Positions 26,011 to 34,383 of a stretch of 64,000 nt of DNA are shown piece by piece; positions within the stretch are counted from its first letter, which is position 1, and every line of letters begins with the position of its first letter. Source of the stretch: JBQLZO01 sp052168315 (GTDB lineage: Bacteria; Planctomycetota; Phycisphaerae; Phycisphaerales; UBA1924); NCBI GenBank assembly GCA_052168315.1, contig JBQLZO010000040.1, forward strand, positions 62,001-126,000, given 5' to 3'. A program made the translations under genes and the position numbers. A model generated the notes under the pieces. That model had not been told where the DNA came from. It did not search any database and saw only the letters and a list, made by a program, of their open reading frames with translations.

Positions 26011-27356
26011 GGGGTCGGGCTGATTTCTTCCGGGGCGTCCGCCGGGCGAGCGCCGGGCGCGGTGGTGTCTGTGGGAGGAGTGCCGGGGGGAGGGGCATCC
26101 GTGGGAGCGGCGAGATAGCGTTCGTCGCCACGCATGATCGGGATGGCGATTTTCAACGCGACGGTGTAGATCATCAGCCCGAACGCCCAGATTCCCGCGC
26201 TGACCTGCCATTCCACGAGGCTCGGGGCGTACTCGACGATCTGGTGCAGCGTGCTGGGGATGAACCCGGGGACGATCAGGCCCATGCCTTTTTCGATCCA
26301 GACTCCGACGAACGCCAGCACGCAGGCGATTGACACGAGCCACATGTTCCGCATGGCCTGCGGCATGAGGAACATCACGGCGGCGATGACATTCAGGATC
26401 ACCGCCGACCAGACCCATGGGACCAGCCCGTAGTGCCCGTGGAGCCCGAAGAACATGTACTGCGCGTGCGTGCTGTGCGCCCCGCCCGTGTAGAACTCGG
26501 TGAACAGCTCCGAGGCGAGCATCAGCAGGTTGATGAGCACCGTGACGCGGACGATCTGCACGAGCAACTGGATCGGCTTGTCCGGGATCGCCACATGGGC
26601 GATGCGGCGGAGGATGAACATGGTCACGATGAGGAAGGCCGGTCCGGCGATGAACGCCGAGGTGAGGAAGCGCGGCGCGAGCAACGCGGTGTTCCAGAAT
26701 CCCCGCCCGCCGAGCCCGCTGTAGAGGAACGCGGTCACGGTGTGGATCGAGATGGCCCAAACGATCGAGATCATGACAAAGGGGACATACCAGCGGGGCT
26801 CCGGCTTCCTGCCCAGGTAGCGGATGTAGAGCATGTACCCGCAGATGTGCAGGTTCAGCAGCAGGTAGCCGTTGAGCACGATCACATCCCAGGTGAGCAT
26901 GGAGATGGGGAAGTTGAACTTTCCGATCCCGGGGATGAGGTGCCAGAAGCGGTCGGGACGCCCCAGGTCGACCGTGACGAACAGCAGGCAGGCGACGATC
27001 GCCGCGATGGCGAGCAACTCGCCGAGGATCACCACATCATGCATCGGCTTGTTGCGGTAGAGGTAGCCGGGGATGACCATCATCACTCCGCCAGCGGCGA
27101 CACCGACCATGAAGGTGAAGTTCGCGATGTAGAGCCCCCAGCTCACATGGTCGCTCATGTGCGTGAGGTGCATGCCGTTGACCACCTGATTGGCCCACGC
27201 GTTGGCGCCGACGAGGGCAATGGCGGTGAGCATGGTCATCCAAGCGTAGAACGCGAGGCTGCCGTCCGTGGCCATCACCAGCGAGCGCCAGATGAAGCGC
27301 GGGTAGCTCTCGATGTGTCTCGGGCCGGCGGTCGGGCTGATGTTCTGGCTTGCCAT
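26007..27356 (-). CDS. nrfD: NrfD/PsrC-family membrane quinol dehydrogenase subunit
   Basis: 449-aa integral membrane protein with about ten helices, of the polysulfide-reductase/NrfD family that oxidises or reduces quinone. Conserved segments are VSWGLYIANFTFMVG near residue 72, VTVDLGRPDRFWH near 127, TWDVIVLNGYLLLNLH near 153, and GAHSTHAQYMFFGLHGHYG near 290. The C-terminal 40 residues are a Pro/Thr/Ala-rich tail. It follows a Tat-exported Fe-S protein and a tetraheme cytochrome in one operon. Together they look like a quinol-oxidising module that could feed the divergently encoded NapA, replacing NapC or NapGH (inference). Confidence 0.88.
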   Translation of the reverse strand: MASQNISPTAGPRHIESYPRFIWRSLVMATDGSLAFYAWMTMLTAIALVGANAWANQVVNGMHLTHMSDHVSWGLYIANFTFMVGVAAGGVMMVIPGYLYRNKPMHDVVILGELLAIAAIVACLLFVTVDLGRPDRFWHLIPGIGKFNFPISMLTWDVIVLNGYLLLNLHICGYMLYIRYLGRKPEPRWYVPFVMISIVWAISIHTVTAFLYSGLGGRGFWNTALLAPRFLTSAFIAGPAFLIVTMFILRRIAHVAIPDKPIQLLVQIVRVTVLINLLMLASELFTEFYTGGAHSTHAQYMFFGLHGHYGLVPWVWSAVILNVIAAVMFLMPQAMRNMWLVSIACVLAFVGVWIEKGMGLIVPGFIPSTLHQIVEYAPSLVEWQVSAGIWAFGLMIYTVALKIAIPIMRGDERYLAAPTDAPPPGTPPTDTTAPGARPADAPEEISPTP

Positions 27357-27400
27357 GGTGCTGCTCGCGGGATCGTTTAGGTGCGAACGAGGGACGGGGT

Positions 27401-28339
27401 TCAGTCAAAGAAGTAAAACAGCGTTGGTCTCGCTCCCAGCTCTTCTTTCAGGACAAACACGCGCTTGTTCCGCAGCACCCAGCGGATGTGCGAATCGGGA
27501 TCGAGTAGGTTGCCGAAGATCCGCGCGCCCGTCGGACACGCTTCCAGGCACGCGGGCTGGCGGCCCTCGCGGGTGCGGTGCAGGCAGAAGTGGCACTTCT
27601 CGACCACCCCCTGCGGGCGGATTCGGTTGGACAGGTAGCCCTGGTCCGGGTTGACCTCTTCGGCGGGGATCTGGGGTTCTTTCCAGTTGAATCGGCGGGC
27701 GTGGTAGGGGCAGGCCGCCTGGCAGTATCGGCAGCCAATGCACCAGTTGTAGTCCACCACCACGATCCCATCGTCCTCCTGCCAGGTCGCCTGCACCGGG
27801 CAGACATCCACGCACGGTGGGTTCTCGCACTGGAAGCATTGCACCGGGAGGTAGTACTTGCCCTCGCGCGGCACATCGTGCGTGTAGGTCGTATCGCCGT
27901 GCTCGAAGTCCGTGGTTCCCAGCGGCAATTCGAACACACGGATGTACGACTGGTTCGTCGCGCGGTCGTGGTTGTTCTCCTTGTGGCACGCCTCCATGCA
28001 CGCGCCGTTGCCGTTGCACACGCTCAGGTTGATCGCGTAGCCGTAGCGCACGCCGGGGATCGGCTGCGGATCCTTGATCTTGACATCGGCTCCGTAGCGA
28101 TCCTTGGCCTCGGCCTCCAGCCGCGCGAAGATCTTGTCCTTGTCCTCAGCGCTGAGTTCCTTGTAGTGCTGCTGCATCAGTTCCTGAGGCGAAAGCCGTT
28201 CACGCAGCCCGGCCAATGGCGAGACCGCCGCCGCGAACGCGCCGAGCCCGAGCGTCGCCCCCGCGCCCTTCAACGCCGTACGCCTCGAGACCTGTCCGAG
28301 CACCGGGAGCGAGATGGTCCGCCCTTTCTCATCGGTCAT
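27401..28339 (-). CDS. Tat-exported four-cluster ferredoxin subunit (NrfC/PsrB/DsrO type)
   Basis: 312-aa periplasmic iron-sulfur protein. A twin-arginine signal SRRTALKGAGATLGLGA lies near residue 18. Four [4Fe-4S] cysteine groups follow: CNGNGACMEACHKEN near 122, CFQCENPPCVDVCP near 170, CIGCRYCQAACP near 205, and CHFCLHRTREGRQPACLEACP near 250. It is the electron-transfer partner of the NrfD protein, 44 bp upstream of it. The start at 28339 has GGAGAA upstream and positions the Tat motif correctly. Confidence 0.9.
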   Translation of the reverse strand: MTDEKGRTISLPVLGQVSRRTALKGAGATLGLGAFAAAVSPLAGLRERLSPQELMQQHYKELSAEDKDKIFARLEAEAKDRYGADVKIKDPQPIPGVRYGYAINLSVCNGNGACMEACHKENNHDRATNQSYIRVFELPLGTTDFEHGDTTYTHDVPREGKYYLPVQCFQCENPPCVDVCPVQATWQEDDGIVVVDYNWCIGCRYCQAACPYHARRFNWKEPQIPAEEVNPDQGYLSNRIRPQGVVEKCHFCLHRTREGRQPACLEACPTGARIFGNLLDPDSHIRWVLRNKRVFVLKEELGARPTLFYFFD

Positions 28340-28423
28340 GCGTGGTTCTCCGTCCGGTGTTCCGCGTGGGGCGTTTCGTCTCGTGTGCCGTCGCATCCAG
28401 GCGTCGGCCTCGAATCATGGAAT

Positions 28424-29077
28424 CTAATGGTCTCGCGGCGGCTCTAGAAATCGATCGATCGGCTTGAATGCCGGCGTCATCGTCGGAAACGCCGGCTTGT
28501 GCGGGTCGTGGCAGTCGATGCAGCTCTTCCGGTTCTGCGGCCCTCGGGCGAGGTCCCAGTGTCCGGTCATCCCGCCGTGCGCTCCGCGTTCGTAGTCACG
28601 CGCCTGCGGGGCGTGGCACTGCGAACACATCGTCATCACATCCGGAAGCTCCACGCCCGTGCCGCCGGCGAGCCGGAGCGTGTTGTAACTCTGCGGGTTG
28701 TGGCAAGAGATGCACGACAACTCGCCATGGCTGTACGCCAGCCCTTGATGGAAAGTCATCGCCGGCTCCTCCGTGCTGCGGCGTGCGGCATTCGGCTCGA
28801 AGTGCGCATGGCAGCTCGTGCACGACACGGACACCTGTCGCCCGAGCGCATCGAATTCATCCACAGGCACGCGAGGCGGGCCATCGGGAACGCTGATCCG
28901 CACCGGCCAGCGCGGCTGCGGTGGCTCAACATCGCTTTGCCCCAGCCCCGCCAGACGCTCATAGTCCGCCAACTCGAACCGGGCCCCATGGGAGCCCACC
29001 AGCGCGCGCCCCGCAACAACGCCCATGACGAGCGCCACTCCCAGCGTCACCAGCCACCATCTCCGCTCAACAGGCAT
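28424..29077 (-). CDS. Membrane-anchored tetraheme cytochrome c
   Basis: 217-aa protein with an N-terminal transmembrane helix (8-25) and four c-type heme motifs: CTSCH near residue 85, CISCH near 120, CSQCH near 150, and CIDCH near 185. Heme motifs are evenly spaced, as in small multiheme electron carriers of the cytochrome c3/NapC-NrfH style, but the sequence is not a clear NapC. It is the first gene of the ferredoxin-nrfD-Moco operon and is divergent from napD. It probably takes electrons from the NrfD/ferredoxin module to NapB. Confidence 0.82.
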   Translation of the reverse strand: MPVERRWWLVTLGVALVMGVVAGRALVGSHGARFELADYERLAGLGQSDVEPPQPRWPVRISVPDGPPRVPVDEFDALGRQVSVSCTSCHAHFEPNAARRSTEEPAMTFHQGLAYSHGELSCISCHNPQSYNTLRLAGGTGVELPDVMTMCSQCHAPQARDYERGAHGGMTGHWDLARGPQNRKSCIDCHDPHKPAFPTMTPAFKPIDRFLEPPRDH

Positions 29078-29264
29078 CGCAGGATCTCACGAGAGAGTTG
29101 GGCAACGAGGCCATCGCGCCGATTGCGACAGCCGGACAAAGCGGCATCCGAGCGATTGCTCACGCAAGGCTCTTGCTCGATACTACCCATTCGCCCTAAC
29201 CTCCGTACAGGCAAGCCACAAATGCACTTCGAGTTTTTGTGGCGTGCCGATGGAGTGTTGAACT
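29078..29264. promoter_or_regulatory. Divergent control region between the nap and nrfD-Moco operons
   Basis: This 187-bp region separates napD (+) from the tetraheme cytochrome gene (-) and must hold both promoters. A weak plus-strand candidate is TTGCTC, 17 nt, GATACT near 29156-29184. An inverted repeat CCACAAA (29216-29222) / TTTGTGG (29236-29242) lies in the napD leader just before its ribosome binding site. No clear FNR-type TTGAT-N4-ATCAA box is seen. Confidence 0.4.
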
Positions 29265-29621
29265 ATGCCCATCAGCGGACTGGTCCTGACCCTGTCCAGC
29301 GAGTCGCGGCTCCGAGACGCCGCACTGCGCGCACTCAGCGATCATCGATCAATTGAGCCGGGAAATGCCGAGCGAAATCGACTGCCCATCGTCGTTGATA
29401 CACCAACCAGCTATGACGACAAGGGCGTCTGGGAATGGCTGCACGAACTCCCGGGCGTCCTCTTCGTCGATCTGGTCTGCACAGACAATTCCGAGGATGA
29501 GATCACTCCGGAGCTTCCGAGCCCCGAGATACCACGCTCTCCCGGACCCGCCCCTTCCTGGAATGAGTCTCATTCTCATAACGATAACGCCCCAGCAGGC
29601 AGAACAGGCAAGCGACCATGA
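29265..29621 (+). CDS. napD: NapD-like chaperone for nitrate reductase maturation
   Basis: 118-aa cytosolic protein resembling NapD, which binds the Tat signal of NapA and holds it until cofactor insertion. The N-terminal strand PISGLVLTLSSESRLRDAAL and the later PGVLFVDLVCTDN match the ferredoxin-like fold of NapD. The C-terminal 40 residues are longer than usual and polar. It overlaps napA by 4 bp (ATGA), and this position directly before napA supports the call. Confidence 0.75.
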   Translation: MPISGLVLTLSSESRLRDAALRALSDHRSIEPGNAERNRLPIVVDTPTSYDDKGVWEWLHELPGVLFVDLVCTDNSEDEITPELPSPEIPRSPGPAPSWNESHSHNDNAPAGRTGKRP

Positions 29622-32089
29622 GCGCCACCGATGCCCGCCCATCCACGGACCGCCGCGCCTTTCTCAAAGCTTCGGCTATGGCCGCCGCCACCGCCGTCGC
29701 CGCTGGCACCACGCGCGGCGCGCGGATCAGCCTCCCCATCCTCGATGACCAGCCTGACACCGCCCATGACCCCAACACCGGCGTCACCTGGAACAAGGGG
29801 ATCTGCCGGTTCTGTGGAACGGGCTGCCATGTCCGCGTCGGCGTCCGCGATGGGCGTGTCGTGGCCATCGCCGGCGACCTCAAGGCCGAGGTCAACCGCG
29901 GGCTCCTCTGCGTCAAGGGGTACCATGTCGGCAAGATCCTCTACGGCGAGGACCGGCTCACACGCCCGCTCCTCCGCCAAGGCGATGGCTATGTCCCCAT
30001 CGAATGGGACGAGGCCATCGACATCATCGCCCGCAAGATCATGGAAGCGCCCGAACGCTTCGGCTTCTATGGCAGCGGGCAGTGGACCATCCCAGAGGGA
30101 TTCGCCGCCAACAAGTTCATGAAGGGCGGGCTCGGCTCGAACAACATCGACGGCAACCCGCGTTTGTGCATGTCCTCCGCTGTCACCGGATTCCTCTCGA
30201 CCTACGGTGTCGATGAACCCGCCGGCTGCTACGACGATCTCGATGAATGCGATGTCCTCATCATGTGGGGCAACAACCCCGCCGAGATGCACCCCGTCCT
30301 CTTCTCCCGCGTCGTCGATCGGCGCACCAAAGGCGAGGAAGTCACCCTCATTGACATCGGCACCCGCCGCACCAGAACCACCGACCTCTGCCAGCACTAT
30401 CTCGAATTCAAGCCGCAAACCGACATGGCCATCGCCAACGGCATCGCGCATCTGCTCATTAAGAACAGGACCTACGACGAGGGTTTCGTCAGCAGGCACT
30501 GCCACTTCCGCCAGATGGACCCGGAAGCGCCCGACCGCATGCTTGGCAAGCCGATGTCATTCGAGGAGTACGCCGCCGCCGTCGAGGAATACACCCCCGA
30601 GCGTGTGGAGGAGCTCTCCGGCGTGCCCGCCGACAAGATCCGCATGCTCGGCGAGCTCTTCGGCAGGCGCGACATCCGCATCACAAGCCTCTGGTGCATG
30701 GGGATGAACCAGCACACGCGGGGCACCGCCATTAACTGCCTTGTCCACGGCATCCACCTGCTCAGCGGGCACTTCGGCCGCCCCGGTGATGCGCCGACAA
30801 GCCTGACCGGGCAGCCCTCGGCCTGCGGCACGGTCCGCGAAGTCGGCACGCTCTCGCACCAGCTCCCCGGCGGACTCGTTGTCACCAATGAAGAGTACCG
30901 CCACAAGGCCGAAGACCTCTGGAACATCCCCCGGGGCCGCATCAGCGCAACGCCTGGCCCGCACACCGTCGCTATGTTCGAGCAGCTCTGCACCCCGCGC
31001 GAACAAGGCAGCGGCATCGATACCGTCTGGGTCCAGGTCACCAACCCCGGACAGACACTTCCCAACCTGCACAAACTCTTCAACGGCAAGGCCGAACTCA
31101 AGGAAAAATTCCTCATCGTCTCCGATGTCTATCCCACAGCCACAACCCAGCTGGCCGACCTTATCCTGCCCTCGGCGATGTGGGTCGAAAAGAACGGCAT
31201 GTACGGCAACTCCGAACGCCGGACCCAGCACTGGTTCAAAATGGTCGATCCGCCCGGCGATGCCCGCGATGACTGCTGGCAGACCATCGCCGTCGCCCAT
31301 CGGCTCATGGAACTCGGGCATCCCGGCATGAAGGGCAAGGATGGTAAGTTCATCTTCCACACCACCGATGCCGATGGCAACGAGGTGCCCATCTGGAAGT
31401 GGGAGCACTACTACGACACCAATGTCGATGAACGCCTGTTCGAGGAGTACCGACCCTTCACGCGCTTCAAGCAGAAGGACCTCGCCCCGTACCAGGAGTA
31501 TGTCAAGGCCCGCGGACTCCGCTGGCCCGTCGTCGAGCAGCCCGATGGCTCGTGGCGCGAGACCCGCTTCCGATTCGTCGAATTCGACGATCCCTATGTC
31601 AAGCCCGGCAGCGAGATTCAGTTCTACCACTCGATCACCAAGGACGATCGGGCCATGATCTGGTTCCGCCCCTACGAGCCGCCGCCCGAGGTGCCCGATG
31701 AGGAGTACCCATTCTGGCTCAACACCGGACGCGTCATCGAGCACTGGCACAGCGGCACCATGACCCGCCGAGTCGCCGAGCTGCACCGCGCTATCCCTCG
31801 CGCCTACGCCGAACTCCATCCCGATGATGCGCGGGACCTTGGCATCCACCGAGGCGACATGGTCCGCGTCGAATCACGCCGGGGGAGCATTGACCTCCCG
31901 GTGTGGATCAACGGCCGCGGCAAGCCGGCCCGCGGGCAGGTCTTCGTGCCGTTCTTCGACGAAACCAAGCTCATCAATGAAGTCACCCTCGACGCCTACG
32001 ACCCCTTCTCGCGCCAGCCCGATTACAAGAAGTGCGCTGTCCGCGTCACCGCGGCGGGCGACCACCGGGTCACTCGGGGAGGGGCATAA
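29618..32089 (+). CDS. napA: Periplasmic nitrate reductase catalytic subunit
   Basis: 823-aa molybdoenzyme that reduces nitrate to nitrite in the periplasm. The Tat signal DRRAFLKASA is at 11-20. The [4Fe-4S] cysteines are C63, C66, C70 and C98. The Mo ligand is C184 in NPRLCMSS, which marks a NapA-type enzyme with cysteine rather than selenocysteine or aspartate. Bis-MGD binding stretches include WGNNPAEMHP near 225 and the C-terminal HSGTMTRRV near 710. It needs the Moco genes of the divergent operon, including mobA. It lies between napD and the unusual napB. Confidence 0.95.
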   Translation: MSATDARPSTDRRAFLKASAMAAATAVAAGTTRGARISLPILDDQPDTAHDPNTGVTWNKGICRFCGTGCHVRVGVRDGRVVAIAGDLKAEVNRGLLCVKGYHVGKILYGEDRLTRPLLRQGDGYVPIEWDEAIDIIARKIMEAPERFGFYGSGQWTIPEGFAANKFMKGGLGSNNIDGNPRLCMSSAVTGFLSTYGVDEPAGCYDDLDECDVLIMWGNNPAEMHPVLFSRVVDRRTKGEEVTLIDIGTRRTRTTDLCQHYLEFKPQTDMAIANGIAHLLIKNRTYDEGFVSRHCHFRQMDPEAPDRMLGKPMSFEEYAAAVEEYTPERVEELSGVPADKIRMLGELFGRRDIRITSLWCMGMNQHTRGTAINCLVHGIHLLSGHFGRPGDAPTSLTGQPSACGTVREVGTLSHQLPGGLVVTNEEYRHKAEDLWNIPRGRISATPGPHTVAMFEQLCTPREQGSGIDTVWVQVTNPGQTLPNLHKLFNGKAELKEKFLIVSDVYPTATTQLADLILPSAMWVEKNGMYGNSERRTQHWFKMVDPPGDARDDCWQTIAVAHRLMELGHPGMKGKDGKFIFHTTDADGNEVPIWKWEHYYDTNVDERLFEEYRPFTRFKQKDLAPYQEYVKARGLRWPVVEQPDGSWRETRFRFVEFDDPYVKPGSEIQFYHSITKDDRAMIWFRPYEPPPEVPDEEYPFWLNTGRVIEHWHSGTMTRRVAELHRAIPRAYAELHPDDARDLGIHRGDMVRVESRRGSIDLPVWINGRGKPARGQVFVPFFDETKLINEVTLDAYDPFSRQPDYKKCAVRVTAAGDHRVTRGGA

Positions 32090-32092
32090 GCC

Positions 32093-32956
32093 GTGACCGA
32101 GTTCGATTCCAATCGGCACGCCTCCGGGCCCCATACGGACGAGCAGCATCGAAGCCTGCTCGCCAGCCGTGGCACGCAGTTGTTCCTGGTCGCGGTGATC
32201 GGCGTGTCGCTCATCGGGCTCATCGTCGGCATGCGCCAGGGCGTCCCATCGCACGACCAGCCGGACTTCGACCACGATTATCCGAAGGATGTCACGGACA
32301 ACCAGAACACCATCCCGGCCACCGCCTACAAAGACTTCGACCGCCGAAACCATGGTCCCAACCGCGACTGGCGCAGCAACCTCGCCAGCCTCACCCAGCC
32401 GGAGATCGACCTGTTCGAGGCGGTATTCTTCACTGAGGAACAACGCCAGGAGTTCATCAAAGCCCGCGCCACACGCCGCGCCTTCGATGGCGCGCCGCCC
32501 ACCATCCCCCATCCCGCCGACCAGATGACCTCCGCAAGCTGCGTCGCCTGCCACGCCAACGGGCTGCACATCAACGGCGTCTACGCGCCGCCGATGTCGC
32601 ACAACCATCTCACCAACTGCACGCAATGCCATGTCGAGCAGCAGGCCACGGACCTCCAGCCGCGCCCTGTCGTGCGTTCGTTGTTCACGCCGCTCGAAAC
32701 CACCGGCCGGGGCAGCCGCGCCTGGGACGGCGCGCCGCCCACCATCCCGCATGCCACCTTCATGCGCGAAGACTGCATGTCGTGCCACGGCCCGGCGGGG
32801 AACGATCCCATCCGCACCTCACATCCGTGGCAGACCAGCTGCGTGCAGTGCCACGCGCCGTCGGCCGCGCTCGATCAGGGCGTCTTCGACACGGACCCCG
32901 CGTTCCTGACACCGCCCGTCATCCGCGAGCCACAACCGCCGACAAGCACCCCATGA
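32093..32956 (+). CDS. napB: NapB-like tetraheme cytochrome with internal duplication
   Basis: 287-aa cytochrome that should pass electrons to NapA. Normal NapB is a soluble diheme protein of about 150 aa. Here a transmembrane helix (29-46) is followed by two copies of the NapB motif APPTIPH (134-140 and 214-220). Each copy has two heme sites: CVACH (150-154) and CTQCH (176-180) after the first, CMSCH (228-232) and CVQCH (250-254) after the second. This is a duplicated, membrane-tethered form. The start lies 3 bp after napA. Confidence 0.85.
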   Translation: MTEFDSNRHASGPHTDEQHRSLLASRGTQLFLVAVIGVSLIGLIVGMRQGVPSHDQPDFDHDYPKDVTDNQNTIPATAYKDFDRRNHGPNRDWRSNLASLTQPEIDLFEAVFFTEEQRQEFIKARATRRAFDGAPPTIPHPADQMTSASCVACHANGLHINGVYAPPMSHNHLTNCTQCHVEQQATDLQPRPVVRSLFTPLETTGRGSRAWDGAPPTIPHATFMREDCMSCHGPAGNDPIRTSHPWQTSCVQCHAPSAALDQGVFDTDPAFLTPPVIREPQPPTSTP

Positions 32957-33714
32957 CTCCCGAGCCGAACATCAGCCGACGCAGCTTCCTCCGCGGCCGA
33001 CTGCTTGGCAGCGTGGTCAAAGGCATCGGCGACACGCTCGCCGATGCCCTGCCCGCCCTCCGCACCGATGAATCGCCGGAGAGCAGCTCCTACGCGCACC
33101 TGTTCCCCATCCTCCGCCCGCCCCGTGCGGTCCCCGAGCCGCAGTTCCTCGCCGAATGCACCCGCTGCGATGCGTGCCTCGAGGCCTGCCCGCACGACGC
33201 GATCATCCACGCGCCACCACGCTTCAGACAGGCCGCAGGCACCCCCATGATCGATCCGCACCGCCAGCCCTGCTGGATGTGCCACGACACCCCGTGCGTC
33301 AGCGCGTGCGAGCCCGGCGTGCTCGATCCGAATCGCCCGATCAGGATGGGCACCGCTCGCATCAACACCACAACATGCCTCGCGCACCAGGGCAGCTTCT
33401 GCACCGTCTGCTCCGAGCAATGCCCCGTCGAGGATGCCATCGAACTCACGAGCGGCAAGCCACACATCAACGAAGACAAGTGCACCGGTTGCGGCGTGTG
33501 CGCGCATGTCTGCCCCGCGCCGGACAACGCGGTCCTGCTCATCCCCGCCGCCTCCACCGAGTCGCAATCCACAGCCCCGCCGCAACGCGCCACCCCGGCC
33601 CCGGACCGCTCGCGCCCGACCGCTCCATGGGAACAGGACATGAACCGCGTCTCCGATCCCTTCGCGCCCACGCCTCCACCGAAGCCCCCCACACCCAGAC
33701 AGCCCGACCCATGA
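32953..33714 (+). CDS. NapG/NapF-like four-cluster ferredoxin
   Basis: 253-aa iron-sulfur protein with an SRRSFLRGR twin-arginine-like start. Its cysteine clusters are CTRCDACLEACP near residue 70, CWMCHDTPCVSACE near 108, CTVCSEQCP near 150, and CTGCGVCAHVCP near 175. The order resembles NapG/NapF/MauM proteins. A Pro-rich tail of 60 residues follows the last cluster. No napH membrane partner is present, so if it is exported its quinol partner is probably the NrfD protein. It overlaps napB and the next small gene by ATGA. Confidence 0.8.
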   Translation: MTPEPNISRRSFLRGRLLGSVVKGIGDTLADALPALRTDESPESSSYAHLFPILRPPRAVPEPQFLAECTRCDACLEACPHDAIIHAPPRFRQAAGTPMIDPHRQPCWMCHDTPCVSACEPGVLDPNRPIRMGTARINTTTCLAHQGSFCTVCSEQCPVEDAIELTSGKPHINEDKCTGCGVCAHVCPAPDNAVLLIPAASTESQSTAPPQRATPAPDRSRPTAPWEQDMNRVSDPFAPTPPPKPPTPRQPDP

Positions 33715-34028
33715 ACCACGACGACGACGCCCCGCTTCCGCCGATGAGCCAGGCCATCCTCGATGAGGCGCAGCTGGATGCCCTCTTCGCCGACATCGCC
33801 CAACTCGCTCACATCGACGAGATCATCATCAAGTCCGGCCCCGGACGGGTCAACGACGATCAACGCCACTCGCTCGATGAGGCGAGGCAACTCCTCCGCT
33901 CGGGTCAGGCGCGAGGCGTCCAGATACGCTACCGCCACAACCACGCCCACTGGTGGGACGCCCTCATGCAAACCCCCCAAGGCACCCAGCTCACCCGCAT
34001 CCGCCACGACTTCGAGCGACCAGCCTGA
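33711..34028 (+). CDS. Small nap-operon protein of unknown function
   Basis: 105-aa soluble protein, acidic at the N-terminus, with a histidine-rich stretch RYRHNHAHWWDAL near residue 72. No signal peptide or membrane segment is seen. It is not recognised as a known Nap subunit. The ATGA overlap with the ferredoxin gene shows it belongs to the nap operon, where it may be a maturation factor or a small accessory (inference from position). Confidence 0.6.
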   Translation: MNHDDDAPLPPMSQAILDEAQLDALFADIAQLAHIDEIIIKSGPGRVNDDQRHSLDEARQLLRSGQARGVQIRYRHNHAHWWDALMQTPQGTQLTRIRHDFERPA

Positions 34029-34383
34029 ATCCGGAACCGACACGTCTTCAGTGCACTGCTCGGCACCATTGAAGCAATGCTCGCCCCACACGAATTAGGG
34101 TAGACTTTCAGATTGACAACCAGGCCCATGAGCACTATTGGTAAACCTCAGCAAATTCCCCATCGCAGAACGAGACATTGATGCCTCAGCTTGCAAGTTG
34201 ATGCATGGCTCGATCGCTGTTCGGCGGATGACCAACATGCGTGATCCAGATGATTCGGCTGTTCTACAGGACAATCGAATCGTCCAATATGCGCTAAGAC
34301 CGAGAATCACGACTTGCAAACCTGTGCTGAGCCGGTAGTCTGGGCGTTTCCCCATGTGAACACACCATATAAGGAGCCCAGCC
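34029..34383. other. Gene-free stretch after the nap operon
   Basis: A 355-bp stretch, less GC-rich than its neighbours, with no supported gene. The only frame of any length begins at TTG and lacks a ribosome binding site. AAGGAG at 34370-34375 is the ribosome binding site of the next gene. No strong terminator hairpin with a T-run was found, although one would be expected here. Confidence 0.5.

Noticed and set aside
30557..31849. 430-codon minus-strand frame within napA
   Set aside because: Shadow of napA, whose cofactor and cluster residues are all in place on the plus strand.
29618..32089. NapA as an assimilatory nitrate reductase or formate dehydrogenase
   Set aside because: Tat signal, napD directly before it, a NapB-like partner and the NPRLC Mo-ligand region favour periplasmic NapA; the ligand is cysteine, not selenocysteine.
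34138..34338. 66-codon plus-strand frame between nap and the coiled-coil gene
   Set aside because: Starts at TTG without a ribosome binding site and has no recognisable features.
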